A stretch of DNA of 64,000 bases, from positions 62,001-126,000 of the forward strand of contig WLWZ01000010.1 of the NCBI GenBank assembly GCA_012103315.1, given 5' to 3'. Below, piece by piece: positions 7,275 through 15,941 of this stretch. Every line of letters starts with the position of its first letter. The stretch's first letter is position 1. This DNA comes from Alphaproteobacteria bacterium (GTDB lineage: Bacteria; Pseudomonadota; Alphaproteobacteria; MPNO01; UBA2964). The position numbers and the translations under genes were made by a program. Below the pieces are notes generated by a model. The model was not told the DNA's origin. It did no database searches and saw only the letters and a list, made by a program, of their open reading frames with translations.

Positions 7275-8837
7275 TTAGGGCTCAACGGAACAATAGCTTG
7301 CCGCAAGTTCGCGGAGTTCTGCCTTGGCCACTTTGCCAGTGCTGTTGCGCGGTAATTGGTCCACGAACCTGATTTCCTTTGGTTTTTTGTAGCTCGCGAT
7401 ACGACTCAGGCAGTGAGCCGTAAGGTCCTCCGCTGATGGACGGTCGTCAGTCGGTTTGCAAACAACAAATGCCAATACAGCTTCTCCGAATTCAGTGTCG
7501 GGAACGCCAACGACAGCGGCTTCGGAAATGGCAGAGTGACTTTCCAGCGCGTCTTCGACCTCACGTGAATAGATATTGAGTCCGCCGCTTATAATCATGT
7601 CCTTCAATCGATCAACGAAATAGAGATAGCCGTCACTATCGCGTTTTCCCAGGTCGCCGGTGCGGAGCCAGCCATCCACAAAGACTTCAGCATTGTCGTC
7701 GGGGCGCTTGAAATATTCGCGCATGACGGTGATGTCGCCCGGCGCGCCAGACCGCACCAGCACCTCGCCAGGTTCGCCTGATGGGACTTCGTCTAAATTC
7801 TGGTCAACTAATCTGACCTCGACGCCACTTGCGGGCTGGCCGACGGAGTAAGGTCGCGTCAATTGTTCATCGGGGCTGAGACAGCTAACCAGTCCTGCTT
7901 CGGTTTGTGAATAAAAACTGAAAAGGCGCAAATGTGGCAGGGCTGCGAATAATTGTTCTTTCAGCGGAACCGGGAATGCTTCACCGGTTGCCAGCATTCC
8001 GATAAGTGTTGCGCAGGCTTTCGGATTTTTCTCAATGTGGGGCAGTAACATTCTGGCGATGGTTGGTACCACTCCGATATGAGTGATCCCCTCTGCTTCA
8101 ATCAATTTGATGGTTTCAGCTGGATCAAATCGTTCCTGCAGGACGAGGGTTGATCCAGTTGAAAAGCTACCAGCCAGACGGGCAATCCCGATACGATGCG
8201 CCATTGGGGTTGCACAAAGCATACGGTCATTGCTGGAGAGTTCCCATTCAAGTGCACCGAGTGAACATTGCCCAATGACAACATTACGATGGGTAGAGAT
8301 TACCCCTTTGGGACGGCCGGTAGTCCCCGAAGTATAGCAGAGCAGCGCGTCATCGGATTTGATTTGAAGAGGCGAAGGAGGCTCGTCGACCGCCTCAGAC
8401 ATCAATTCGTTGATGTCGCTTTCCCCTTCCGCGGCGTTGTTGGAGATCAGCTTAATTGTGCTGGAATTTTTACAAATGTTGGCGATTGTGTCCCGGCAGC
8501 TGGGAGAGTAGAGAACGGCAAATGGGTCAGCATCGTTGATGATATGACGAATTTCTGCACCGACCAGCCGAGTGCTCACAGGCACAATGATACCGCCGGC
8601 TTTTGCTATTGCAGCCATTGCTAAAGCGGCCGTTACGCAGTTCGGCATGTGTAGGACGATACGATCCCCGGGAATTAATCCGAGACTGAGAAGAGCGTTT
8701 GCCATTTTGTTGGCAAATGCTTCGAGTGTCGCGAAATCAAGTCGTTCTGTTCCGCAGACGAGCGCTTCCTTTTTGGGTGACCGTTGTGCCACAACCGTGA
8801 GCAGATTGCCGAAATTGAAAATCGGTATTCTCCGCAT
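7275..8837 (-). CDS. AMP-dependent acyl-CoA synthetase/ligase
   Basis: The 520-residue enzyme belongs to the ANL superfamily that activates carboxylic acids to acyl-AMP and then acyl-CoA. Diagnostic motifs are the phosphate loop YTSGTTGRPKG (about 167-177), FYSQTEAG, WLRTGDLGKRD, the hinge region DRLKDMIISGG, and the C-terminal catalytic lysine in RNSTGKVAK. These place it among medium-chain, aromatic or crotonobetaine-type synthetases; the substrate cannot be fixed. It is transcribed alone on the minus strand, tail to tail with the TPR-sulfotransferase. Its 5' end faces the AMDase-like gene across 121 bases, so the two may share a control region. Confidence 0.92.
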   Translation of the reverse strand: MRRIPIFNFGNLLTVVAQRSPKKEALVCGTERLDFATLEAFANKMANALLSLGLIPGDRIVLHMPNCVTAALAMAAIAKAGGIIVPVSTRLVGAEIRHIINDADPFAVLYSPSCRDTIANICKNSSTIKLISNNAAEGESDINELMSEAVDEPPSPLQIKSDDALLCYTSGTTGRPKGVISTHRNVVIGQCSLGALEWELSSNDRMLCATPMAHRIGIARLAGSFSTGSTLVLQERFDPAETIKLIEAEGITHIGVVPTIARMLLPHIEKNPKACATLIGMLATGEAFPVPLKEQLFAALPHLRLFSFYSQTEAGLVSCLSPDEQLTRPYSVGQPASGVEVRLVDQNLDEVPSGEPGEVLVRSGAPGDITVMREYFKRPDDNAEVFVDGWLRTGDLGKRDSDGYLYFVDRLKDMIISGGLNIYSREVEDALESHSAISEAAVVGVPDTEFGEAVLAFVVCKPTDDRPSAEDLTAHCLSRIASYKKPKEIRFVDQLPRNSTGKVAKAELRELAASYCSVEP

Positions 8838-8958
8838 TAATTTTCAATATTTATCTTGCGGATAAGTATGTCCAAAATTGAATCCATCCGATAGGTCCGT
8901 TGACGCCAGCTCGCGAAAAGCCAACGATTGATACCGATCTGAATTTGGGAGGGGCGCC

Positions 8959-9696
8959 ATGGTGAGTGGACAGATACGCGGGCATCGTGCGCGCATTGGC
9001 TACACGGTGGCCGCCGTAACAACTGAGGTCTATCCAATTGATTGGTATCGCGTTGTTCCGGACGGGGTGTCACTAATGATGATTACCCTGCCACTGGGCG
9101 AACGATCTCCGGAAGACGTCGAGAAGTGCTATCAGATTTCAATTGAGGCGGCGCACACCATGGCGCGCGCTGGCGCAGACCTTGTCCTGTTGGGAGGGCT
9201 GCCGATCAATATTTCAAAGGGGGATGATACGGTTGAGGTGTTGATGCAAGAGCTGGAGGCCGAAATCGGCGTGTCGATGTCGTGCTCTGCCCTTGCGCAG
9301 GTCAACGCCTTTGCAGCGTTGGGATCCCAGAAAGTGAGTATCGTTCATCCGTTTTTAGAGGATCAAAGTCGGCGTCACGCAAATCACATGAGTGGCTTCT
9401 TTGGTTTGGAGCCGACAGGTGTATTTGCGGGTGGTTCCAATCTCGTTGCCCTTGGAACTTTGCCGCCAGATCGTGCACTTGAATGGGGCCGCGCGGCGAT
9501 GGCGGCCAATCCGGACGCTGATACGCTTTATTTTGGCTGCCCGCATTGGACGGTGATTGATGCTATTCAACCGCTAGAAGACGAATTCGGCGTCAACGTG
9601 ATGACGTCATTACAGGCAATTGCCTGGGAATCGATGCGCAAAACCGGTGTCGACGATCGTATCGAGGGCTTCGGTCGATTGCTCAGCGAGTTTTAA
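8959..9696 (+). CDS. Asp/Glu racemase superfamily protein, arylmalonate decarboxylase/maleate isomerase-like
   Basis: The 245-residue protein has the two-lobed fold signature of the maleate isomerase, arylmalonate decarboxylase and hydantoin racemase group (IGYTVAAVTTEVYPIDWY; SCSALAQVNAFAALG; YFGCPHWTVID). Racemases and maleate isomerase use two catalytic cysteines. Here the C-terminal one is present (Cys194), while the N-terminal site reads LLGGLPINIS without cysteine, as in arylmalonate decarboxylase. A decarboxylase or other one-cysteine reaction is therefore more likely than racemisation, but this is inference. A strong GGGAGGGG ribosome site precedes ATG 8959. Its stop codon overlaps that of the convergent 2OG-type gene. 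Confidence 0.75.
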   Translation: MVSGQIRGHRARIGYTVAAVTTEVYPIDWYRVVPDGVSLMMITLPLGERSPEDVEKCYQISIEAAHTMARAGADLVLLGGLPINISKGDDTVEVLMQELEAEIGVSMSCSALAQVNAFAALGSQKVSIVHPFLEDQSRRHANHMSGFFGLEPTGVFAGGSNLVALGTLPPDRALEWGRAAMAANPDADTLYFGCPHWTVIDAIQPLEDEFGVNVMTSLQAIAWESMRKTGVDDRIEGFGRLLSEF

Positions 9697-10397
9697 GCCC
9701 TGCTGGTTGGGGTTGAAGCGACATTAACCATTGGCTTGTCGTCGGGGAGTAATTCGCCCTTATAACGGCTAATGTTCCAAGCAAGGGTGATCCGTGGACG
9801 ATCGCCTGTATAGGGCGTGACGAAGTGCACAAAGGCCGATGGCCAGATGAGCATTTTTCCGTTTTCCGGACCGATATAGGGACGTGTTGTGACGTATCCC
9901 TGTTCATCGCTACAGCAGATTTTCATGCGTGGATCGGCAAAGGATAAACGACCCGCGAGTTCATCATCAGGGTCTGGGTCGCCAACATCCAGAAAATACA
10001 CCAGACTCGCGACGCTTAAGCGATGAGAATGCGGCACCGCATAATCCCATTTGTAATAGAGGTTCGCCCAACTGAGGTCGATATTGGCGGTTTGTTCGTT
10101 GAGCAACCGTTTGAAGAATTCCTTGGCGCGTTCGCTAATCAGGTCGGCTGCGGGACAGTCCCATTGCTCTAGGTGGTGTACCTTTTTGCCGCCCAATGTC
10201 CGCGAGTCAGGCTTGCTGTTGCCCCATTTTATTTCTTCCAACTCGTGCGCGCGCGCTATCAACGGGTCGTGATAGTCAGCCCAATCTTTAAACACCGCTG
10301 CATGCAAATGTTCGTCGATAACCTCGACACGTTGATCTTCATACCAAACTGGAATGTCTTTATCGCCGACACGAACTGAATTGGGAGAGTCTGTCAC
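9693..10397 (-). CDS. Putative 2OG-Fe(II) oxygenase-like protein
   Basis: The 234-residue product resembles the uncharacterised 2OG-Fe(II) oxygenase-like family with a jelly-roll core. It has a conserved WANLYYKWDYAVPHSHRLSVASLVYFLDVG strand pair, then GRLSFADPR, a late histidine in IWPSAFVHFVTPY, and an arginine in RPRITLAWNIS. The last two would supply the distal iron ligand and the 2-oxoglutarate-binding arginine. The expected H-x-D is replaced by PHSH, so the first metal-binding site is unusual and activity is uncertain. The gene is divergent from the TauD-type gene at 10575 and overlaps the stop of the AMDase-like gene by four bases. Confidence 0.68.
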   Translation of the reverse strand: MTDSPNSVRVGDKDIPVWYEDQRVEVIDEHLHAAVFKDWADYHDPLIARAHELEEIKWGNSKPDSRTLGGKKVHHLEQWDCPAADLISERAKEFFKRLLNEQTANIDLSWANLYYKWDYAVPHSHRLSVASLVYFLDVGDPDPDDELAGRLSFADPRMKICCSDEQGYVTTRPYIGPENGKMLIWPSAFVHFVTPYTGDRPRITLAWNISRYKGELLPDDKPMVNVASTPTSRA

Positions 10398-10514
10398 TGA
10401 GCTATTTACCTAATTTTCTTGCCTGAGGTTGATTTTGCCTCAATAAAATTCGGTTCACAACTCAGCTATTTGTCTACATAGAGTTTGCGGCATTTCTATA
10501 ACATATTGTCGGCG

Positions 10515-10520
10515 TATAAT
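10515..10520 (+). promoter_or_regulatory. Candidate -10 element (TATAAT) for the TauD-type gene
   Basis: In the 177-base divergent gap there is a perfect TATAAT 55 bases upstream of ATG 10575. No good -35 hexamer lies 16-18 bases upstream (only TTTCTA-like sequence), so support is partial. The same gap holds a short TGAGG/CCTCA inverted repeat near 10423-10440, possibly an operator. Confidence 0.35.
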
Positions 10521-10574
10521 GATTTCGGTCGGTATCGATTGGCGTTTCGAATAGGCGATTCAATTTTCTAAGAA

Positions 10575-11471
10575 ATGAAACTGGTGAAAACAGTGTCATC
10601 CACAATATCTATTTCTCCGCGTCGCAATGGCATTGGTGCCGAGATATCCGGTGTTGATCTGTCGCAGCCATTGGATGATGACGCGTTCAGTATTATTTCG
10701 AATGGCTTCCAACAACATCGGCTTCTGGTATTTCGGGGCCAGAACCTGTCGGTTAAGCAGCAAGTCGCTTTTAGCGAAAGGTTTGGAAAACTTGAAGATT
10801 TTCCGGACCCTAAGGATCAAGCGGATGGCTATAAGACCGTTCTGAGGGTTTCGAATATTGATCGAGCAACGGGGAAAATCAAACCGGTAAACGATCCCGG
10901 GCACAAATCCTTCACGTTGGGGACGTCTTCCTGGCATATCGATAGCTCCTTCAGAACTGTGCCGTCTCTCGCGTCAATGCTCTACGCTATTGAGATGCCG
11001 GAAGAGGGCGGCGATACAATGTTTGCCGACACCACGGCTGCTTATGATGCTCTGCCCGAGAACCGTCGAGCGGCCCTTCATCAACTGATGGTCGTTCACG
11101 ATTTCGAGGAAACCCGACGACGTCACAAACTGCCACCGCGCCCACCTGAAGTGCAAGCTGCGACACCACCGGCGCGTCATCCGCTGGTGACTGAAAGGGA
11201 AAATGGGCGGCGGGCATTATTCCTGGGATCGCACGCGGCTGGTATTGATGGGATGAACTATGAAGAAGCGCGGGCGTTTCTGGATGATCTCGAGGTAGAG
11301 GCAACGAAGCCGGAATTTACCTACCGACACCAATGGTCGAGCGGGGACTTATTGTTGTTTGATAATATTTGCGTCATGCACCAGGCGATGCCTTACGACC
11401 TTGCCAACTCGCGCCGCTTACTACATCGGACGACTGTCGCCGGCGACAAACCGCTTGCCAGCGTTGAGTGA
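10575..11471 (+). CDS. TauD/TfdA-family Fe(II)/2-oxoglutarate dioxygenase
   Basis: This second TauD-family enzyme of the window has 298 residues and the classical facial triad: His121 and Asp123 in SWHIDSSF and His269 in CVMHQAMPYD, followed by RRLLHRTTV for 2-oxoglutarate binding. The N-terminus GAEISGVDLSQPL and the HRLLVFRGQNL strand are typical of TfdA and alkylsulfatase/taurine-type dioxygenases. It would couple 2-oxoglutarate decarboxylation to hydroxylation of an organic acid, sulfonate or ether. It is only distantly similar to the copy at 2225. It sits divergent from the 2OG-type gene and is followed by tRNA-Pro on the opposite strand. Confidence 0.9.
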   Translation: MKLVKTVSSTISISPRRNGIGAEISGVDLSQPLDDDAFSIISNGFQQHRLLVFRGQNLSVKQQVAFSERFGKLEDFPDPKDQADGYKTVLRVSNIDRATGKIKPVNDPGHKSFTLGTSSWHIDSSFRTVPSLASMLYAIEMPEEGGDTMFADTTAAYDALPENRRAALHQLMVVHDFEETRRRHKLPPRPPEVQAATPPARHPLVTERENGRRALFLGSHAAGIDGMNYEEARAFLDDLEVEATKPEFTYRHQWSSGDLLLFDNICVMHQAMPYDLANSRRLLHRTTVAGDKPLASVE

Positions 11472-11505
11472 AAAATCACGTAAATATTCTGAAACTGGAA
11501 TTAAC

Positions 11506-11582
11506 TGGTCGGAGTGAGAAGATTTGAACTTCCGGCCCCTGCCTCCCGAAGACAGTGCTCTACCAGGCTGAGCTACACTCCG
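11506..11582 (-). tRNA. tRNA-Pro (anticodon CGG)
   Basis: The minus strand folds into a complete cloverleaf. The acceptor stem is CGGAGTG/CACTCCG and the D stem GCTC/GAGC. The anticodon stem CTGTC/GGCAG encloses the loop TTCGGGA with anticodon CGG. The T arm is GGAAG-TTCAAAT-CTTCT. The discriminator is A and the 3' CCA is encoded (11506-11508). The CGG anticodon reads the proline codon CCG. The gene lies between a TauD-type dioxygenase and ispB. Confidence 0.96.
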
Positions 11583-11594
11583 ACCGCGGCCGGA

Positions 11595-11623
11595 TATATA
11601 GCCCTGCGCGCGAGATACGGCAA
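11595..11623 (-). promoter_or_regulatory. Promoter of tRNA-Pro
   Basis: Read on the minus strand, TTGCCG and TATATA are separated by exactly 17 bases, and the -10 box ends 12 bases before the mature tRNA 5' end. The positions fit a housekeeping sigma-70 promoter giving a very short leader. The sequence after the -10 box is GC-rich, as expected for a stringently controlled stable-RNA promoter. Confidence 0.7.
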
Positions 11624-11663
11624 GCGTAGACGCTCGTTGGTCTAATTAGAATGTAGTCGTAGA

Positions 11664-12731
11664 TTAGTATGAACGATCGACAGCAAATTTGGCGGCTTCG
11701 GCCAGCGCAGTCTTATGTTCACTGTCGGGGAAGATGGCCAAAGCGTCTAGGGCCTTACGGCTATAATCGCGGGCACGCTCGACGGTCGCGAGCAAGGCCC
11801 CTGATTTCTCGAGATATTGAACAGCGCGTTTGAAATCGCCCTTTTTCTGCTCGAGGTCTTCCAATGTGCGGCGCCAGAAGATGCGTTCTTCCTCATCACC
11901 AGCCCGGAAAGCAAGAACGATTGGCAGGGTAATCTTACCATCTCGGAAATCATCACCGACAGCTTTGCCTAACGTCGTCTGTTGTGCTGAATAATCCAGC
12001 ACATCATCAATTAGCTGGAACGCCATCCCAATGTGATCGCCAAAGGTCTCGAGGGCTTCACGTTCCTCTACTGGGCGATCAGAGACGACTGCGCCGATTT
12101 CAGCAGCGGCGGCAAAAAGCTTGGCAGTCTTGGCCTGAATGACCTCGAGATAATCTTGCTCAGTTGTATCGGTGTCGTTGGCCGTGACCAGCTGGTGCAC
12201 TTCGCCCTCCGCAATAACGGACGAGGCGCGAGACAAAATCTTGAGAACTTCAAGGGAGCCGTCTGCGACCATCAGCTCAAAGGCGCGCGAAAACAGAAAG
12301 TCGCCGACGAGGACAGAGGCTTTGTTGCCCCATACAGCATTGGCGGTAGCCGCTCCCCGTCGCAGGTCGCTTTCATCGACGACATCGTCATGGAGCAATG
12401 TCGCGGTATGTATAAACTCGACACAAGCCGCCAGCCCGACATGGCGGGATTCCGTGTAACCACACAGCCGCGCAGAACTCAATGTCAGCATGGGACGCAA
12501 GCGTTTTCCGCCGGCTGCAATGATATGGCCCGCAAGCTGAGGGATCAGCAGGACAGGACTTTGCATTTGTTCGAGGATAACCTCGTTGACGCCGACTATA
12601 TCGTCAGCGGTTAATGCAATTAAACGGTCAAGCGTCGGCGGCTTTTGCGCGTCACGCTTGTCATTTAGATTGACGACAACTGTCACGATTTTCTCTTCAA
12701 CCTTGATCCCCGGAGCCTTAAAGGCGAGCAT
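11664..12731 (-). CDS. ispB: Long-chain trans-polyprenyl diphosphate synthase (octaprenyl/decaprenyl type)
   Basis: This enzyme adds isopentenyl diphosphate units to make the side chain of ubiquinone. The 355-residue product shows GGKRLRPML, the first aspartate-rich motif LLHDDVVDESDLRRG (around residue 115), EGEVHQL, the second motif FQLIDDVLDY (around 240) and GKAVGDDFRDGKITLP. These define an E-type long-chain prenyl transferase. Chain length (C40 or C50) cannot be told by eye. The ATG at 12731 is used; a GTG sixteen codons later (VTVVVNLNDKRD) is an equally plausible start. It is divergent from a DUF2007 gene, an arrangement I associate with alphaproteobacteria. Confidence 0.93.
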   Translation of the reverse strand: MLAFKAPGIKVEEKIVTVVVNLNDKRDAQKPPTLDRLIALTADDIVGVNEVILEQMQSPVLLIPQLAGHIIAAGGKRLRPMLTLSSARLCGYTESRHVGLAACVEFIHTATLLHDDVVDESDLRRGAATANAVWGNKASVLVGDFLFSRAFELMVADGSLEVLKILSRASSVIAEGEVHQLVTANDTDTTEQDYLEVIQAKTAKLFAAAAEIGAVVSDRPVEEREALETFGDHIGMAFQLIDDVLDYSAQQTTLGKAVGDDFRDGKITLPIVLAFRAGDEEERIFWRRTLEDLEQKKGDFKRAVQYLEKSGALLATVERARDYSRKALDALAIFPDSEHKTALAEAAKFAVDRSY

Positions 12732-12806
12732 AGAACAACCGGGTTTAGCGTCAAGCGACCTGATGAGTGGTAGTCAAATAGTCGCACCTGAAATGTGGAT
12801 TGAAAT

Positions 12807-13025
12807 ATGAAGGAACTTGTTCGCTCTAATGATCCGGTTCTGCTCGACTGGTTACAAGTCCTGCTCAAGGACTCAGGAATAGAGACCGTCATTTTTGATG
12901 CCCATATGAGTATTCTCGAGGGGAGCGCTGGTGCGATCCAGCGTCGCCTGATGGTTTTGGATGAAGATTATGATCAGGCGCGAAGCCGCGTTACTGACGC
13001 AGGGGAAGGTCATCAACTTGCCTGA
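12807..13025 (+). CDS. DUF2007 small protein
   Basis: This 72-residue protein matches the DUF2007 pattern: MKELVRSNDPVLLDWLQVLLKDSGIETVIFD followed by LEGSAGAIQRRLMVLDEDYDQAR. Family members are ferredoxin-like single domains sometimes called putative signal-transducing proteins; no biochemical role is established. The gene overlaps the methyltransferase start by eight bases, which suggests translational coupling. It is transcribed divergently from ispB, 75 bases away. Confidence 0.85.
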   Translation: MKELVRSNDPVLLDWLQVLLKDSGIETVIFDAHMSILEGSAGAIQRRLMVLDEDYDQARSRVTDAGEGHQLA

Positions 13026-13767
13026 TCGCGTAGAAGCGGTACTGAGCGAGGACACATTGCTGAATGGCAATGTCCGGCTCCGCCAACCAAGAGAAGGATT
13101 CCGGGCGGCAATTGATACGGTGTTGTTGGCGGCCGCTGTTCCGGCGACATCCGGTCAAAAAATTTTGGAACTCGGTACGGGGTCAGGTGCTGCAGCATTA
13201 TGTTTGGCGCAGCGTGTCGAAGGCGTAAAGATTACAGGGATCGACGTAAATCCCAAAGCGATTGCATTGGCCATAGAGAATATCCAACTGAATAAGGCAG
13301 CAGAGAAAATAGACGTTACACGTGGTGATGTTGCGGATCGCTTGCCAAGTCAATTCGACGCAGCATTTGATCAGGTCATGATGAATCCGCCTTATCTTCC
13401 TGATAGCTCATCCCACGTATCTCCTAACCCGGATAGAGCGCTCGCGACAATGGAGGCTGGTGCAGATCTTAAGCGTTGGCTGAAATACGGGCACGACGCG
13501 TTACGACATAAGGGATATCTGACGGTGATCCACCGCGCTGACAGATTAGATGAGGTGATACAATGCTTGTCGCCCAATTTGGGGGGTGTCACGGTTTTCC
13601 CGCTGTGGCCGCGAGGGGGTGAAGAAGCGAAACGGGTTATTATTCAGCTGCGTAAAGGCGTGCGCACTCCTGCCCGTATCTTGTCTGGTTTAGCCATTCA
13701 TAATCAAGATGGCAGCTATACCGGTGCCGCCGCGACAGTGTTGAGGGGTGCCGCCCTGACACTCTGA
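13018..13767 (+). CDS. tRNA1(Val) A37 N6-methyltransferase-like SAM-dependent methyltransferase
   Basis: The protein has the SAM-binding loop LELGTGSGAAALCLA, the acidic strand ITGIDVNP and the NPPY catalytic motif (MMNPPYLPDS) typical of N6-adenine and amine methyltransferases. The N-terminal RLRQPREGFRAAIDTVLLAAAVP is characteristic of the TrmN6/YfiC group, which methylates A37 of tRNA-Val. The ORF track begins at 12961, but a TTG at 13018 preceded by AGGGGAAGG at eight bases gives a family-like N-terminus, 249 residues and only an eight-base overlap with the DUF2007 gene. The exact tRNA target is inferred from family resemblance. Confidence 0.82.
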   Translation: MPDRVEAVLSEDTLLNGNVRLRQPREGFRAAIDTVLLAAAVPATSGQKILELGTGSGAAALCLAQRVEGVKITGIDVNPKAIALAIENIQLNKAAEKIDVTRGDVADRLPSQFDAAFDQVMMNPPYLPDSSSHVSPNPDRALATMEAGADLKRWLKYGHDALRHKGYLTVIHRADRLDEVIQCLSPNLGGVTVFPLWPRGGEEAKRVIIQLRKGVRTPARILSGLAIHNQDGSYTGAAATVLRGAALTL

Positions 13768-13807
13768 AGCGCTTGGCAGCGCGGGACTGGATGCTTATGT
13801 TTCGTCT

Positions 13808-14683
13808 ATGGATATCAGTAAGATCAAAGAGTTCATTGCGCTCTGGGTGTCGCGGATACCGCTGCGCTATTTCAGCGATCCGGACCCGGTTGTCTCGGTA
13901 TTGCGGCTGTCTGGCATTATCGGACAGGTTGGTCCGGCGCGTTCAGGGTTGACCTTAGATGGTCTCGAAAAATCAATCGAACGCGCATTTTCCGGCAAGC
14001 GGGTTAAAACAGTGGCGCTTGTCATCAATTCGCCAGGCGGATCGCCTGTGCAATCAGCACAGATAGCGCGCCGGATTCGGGAGCTTGCAGAAGAAAAAGA
14101 AATTCCTGTTGTGGCTTTCACCGAAGATGTCGCGGCCTCTGGTGGCTATTGGCTTGCCTGTGCGGCGGATGAGATTTTTGCAGATGCAAATTCCATTGTT
14201 GGGTCGATTGGCGTGGTGTCGGCTGGGTTTGGTTTTACCGAAGCTATCGAACGCCTCGGCGTAGAACGACGGGTCCATGCCATGGGCAAACGCAAAGGAA
14301 TGCTTGATCCATTCCTGCCGGAAGCCCCTGAAGATATCGCACGGCTAAAAGCAATTCAGATGGATATCCATGAGAGTTTCAAACAGATGGTGCTGGAACG
14401 TCGTGGCGACAAGCTGACCTCACCGGATACGGACGACTTGTTTGAGGGTGATATCTGGACCGGTAGCCAGGCTCAAGCGCTGGGTCTCATCGACGGGCTT
14501 GGTGATTTGCGCCCGACGATGCGGGACGTGCATGGCGAGAATGTGAAGTTTCGGATGATTTCCGCAAAGAGTAATCCGATTAAACGGCTATTAGGCAGTC
14601 GTGAAGATAGGGCTCGGCAACAGGTACTTTCGGCGGTTTCCGTCGTTGAGGAATGGGCGGCCTGGAACCGTTTCGGGATGTAA
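13808..14683 (+). CDS. S49-family serine peptidase (SppA/SohB-like)
   Basis: The 291-residue protein carries the signature of signal-peptide peptidase A and SohB proteases: VALVINSPGGSPVQSAQIARRI, then the nucleophile segment DVAASGGYWLACAADEI and the SIGVVSAGFGF strand. SppA degrades cleaved signal peptides in the membrane. No strong transmembrane helix is seen in the first 30 residues, only a moderately hydrophobic stretch, so its membrane attachment is uncertain. It lies between the methyltransferase and a PP0621-like small membrane protein, ahead of glyQ. Confidence 0.88.
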   Translation: MDISKIKEFIALWVSRIPLRYFSDPDPVVSVLRLSGIIGQVGPARSGLTLDGLEKSIERAFSGKRVKTVALVINSPGGSPVQSAQIARRIRELAEEKEIPVVAFTEDVAASGGYWLACAADEIFADANSIVGSIGVVSAGFGFTEAIERLGVERRVHAMGKRKGMLDPFLPEAPEDIARLKAIQMDIHESFKQMVLERRGDKLTSPDTDDLFEGDIWTGSQAQALGLIDGLGDLRPTMRDVHGENVKFRMISAKSNPIKRLLGSREDRARQQVLSAVSVVEEWAAWNRFGM

Positions 14684-14692
14684 GAGGATAAA

Positions 14693-14947
14693 ATGCTGGG
14701 GTTTAGTTTGGGAAAACTTATCGTCCTGGGGCTGATTATTGCGGCTGTCTGGTATGGGTTCAAATTTGTCGGACGGCGTAATAAGGGCGTTGGCAGAAAA
14801 TCTGTTGACCCTGAGGTTGATCAGGCGGCTGCATCTGACGCGCAGAACATGGAAAAATGTGCTCAATGTGCGACATTTGTGCCGGCGGCTGTCGCACAAA
14901 ACTGCGGTCGTGATGAATGTCCTTATCCTGCTGCTGGTGCGGAGTGA
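14693..14947 (+). CDS. PP0621-like small membrane protein with Cys motif
   Basis: This 84-residue protein has one N-terminal transmembrane helix (about residues 5-23, GKLIVLGLIIAAVWYGF). A short linker follows, then a C-terminal cysteine cluster: C-A-Q-C...C-G-R-D-E-C-P-Y-P. Four cysteines in this spacing suggest a small zinc-binding or iron-binding knuckle, as in the PP0621 family. The function is unknown. It starts nine bases after the S49 peptidase gene and probably forms part of the same transcript leading to glyQS. Confidence 0.78.
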   Translation: MLGFSLGKLIVLGLIIAAVWYGFKFVGRRNKGVGRKSVDPEVDQAAASDAQNMEKCAQCATFVPAAVAQNCGRDECPYPAAGAE

Positions 14948-15048
14948 AGGAACACGCTTTTCGCACCGCAAAGCGCGAGGAATTCTTGACCCGTTTGCTG
15001 TTGCGCGCGTATGTTGCGCCATCTTTTCAATCAGGATTGAGTGCTTAG

Positions 15049-15939
15049 ATGGGACAGTCCGGAAATCCGGAAACCGCGTTCCAAAACCTTATCCTGCGGC
15101 TCCATGATTTTTGGAGCAAGCAGGGCTGCGTTATTTTGCAGCCATACGATATGGAAGTTGGGGCGGGGACATTTCATCCGGCGACAACGCTACGCGCGTT
15201 AGGGCCGGAGCCGTGGCGTGCAGCTTATGTACAGCCGTCACGCAGACCTGCAGATGGGCGCTATGGCGATAACCCCAATCGCTTGCAGCACTACTACCAG
15301 TATCAGGTGATCCTGAAGCCGTCGCCCGCCAATAGTCAGGAGCTTTATCTGGAGAGTCTGAAGACTCTCGGTATTGATCCGATGACGCACGATATCCGCT
15401 TTGTTGAGGACGATTGGGAAAGCCCAACACTTGGGGCGGCGGGTCTCGGCTGGGAAGTCTGGTGCGATGGTATGGAAGTTACCCAGTTCACCTATTTCCA
15501 GCAGGTCGGTGGCATCGAATGCAACCCGGTGGCGGTTGAATTGACATACGGGCTCGAACGATTGGCGATGTATATTCAGGGCGTTGAAAACGTCTACGAT
15601 CTCGACTTCAACGGTCACGGTGTCAGCTATCGTGAAGTCTTCCATAAAGCAGAACGCGAGTTCTCAGCCTATAATTTTGAGCATGCCTCGACGGACCTCC
15701 TGCGGACTCAGTTTGAGTTTGCGGAACAAGAATGCGCCACGCTTCTTGAGCAAAAATTGGCTCTACCAGCCTACGATCAGTGTATTAAATCGAGCCACCT
15801 CTTTAATCTGCTCGATGCACGGGGCGCCGTAAGCGTTACGGACCGGGCAAGCTATATCGCGCGGGTGCGGGCGCTAGCGAAAGGCTGTTGTGAAGCCTGG
15901 ATAGAAAGCCGATCACCGGCAACAGAGGAGGGGGCGTAA
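15049..15939 (+). CDS. glyQ: Glycine--tRNA ligase alpha subunit
   Basis: GlyQ is the catalytic subunit of the bacterial heterotetrameric glycyl-tRNA synthetase. The 296-residue product, a normal family length, shows the class II features [36 protein letters not shown], the [25 protein letters not shown] segment and the [18 protein letters not shown] block. All are strongly conserved. It is followed two bases after its stop by the beta subunit gene, so the pair is certainly one operon. Confidence 0.98.
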   Translation: MGQSGNPETAFQNLILRLHDFWSKQGCVILQPYDMEVGAGTFHPATTLRALGPEPWRAAYVQPSRRPADGRYGDNPNRLQHYYQYQVILKPSPANSQELYLESLKTLGIDPMTHDIRFVEDDWESPTLGAAGLGWEVWCDGMEVTQFTYFQQVGGIECNPVAVELTYGLERLAMYIQGVENVYDLDFNGHGVSYREVFHKAEREFSAYNFEHASTDLLRTQFEFAEQECATLLEQKLALPAYDQCIKSSHLFNLLDARGAVSVTDRASYIARVRALAKGCCEAWIESRSPATEEGA

Positions 15940-15941
15940 CC

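Noticed and set aside
12033-12614. 193-residue plus-strand ORF opposite ispB
   Set aside because: It is the antisense frame of a clearly conserved prenyl diphosphate synthase.
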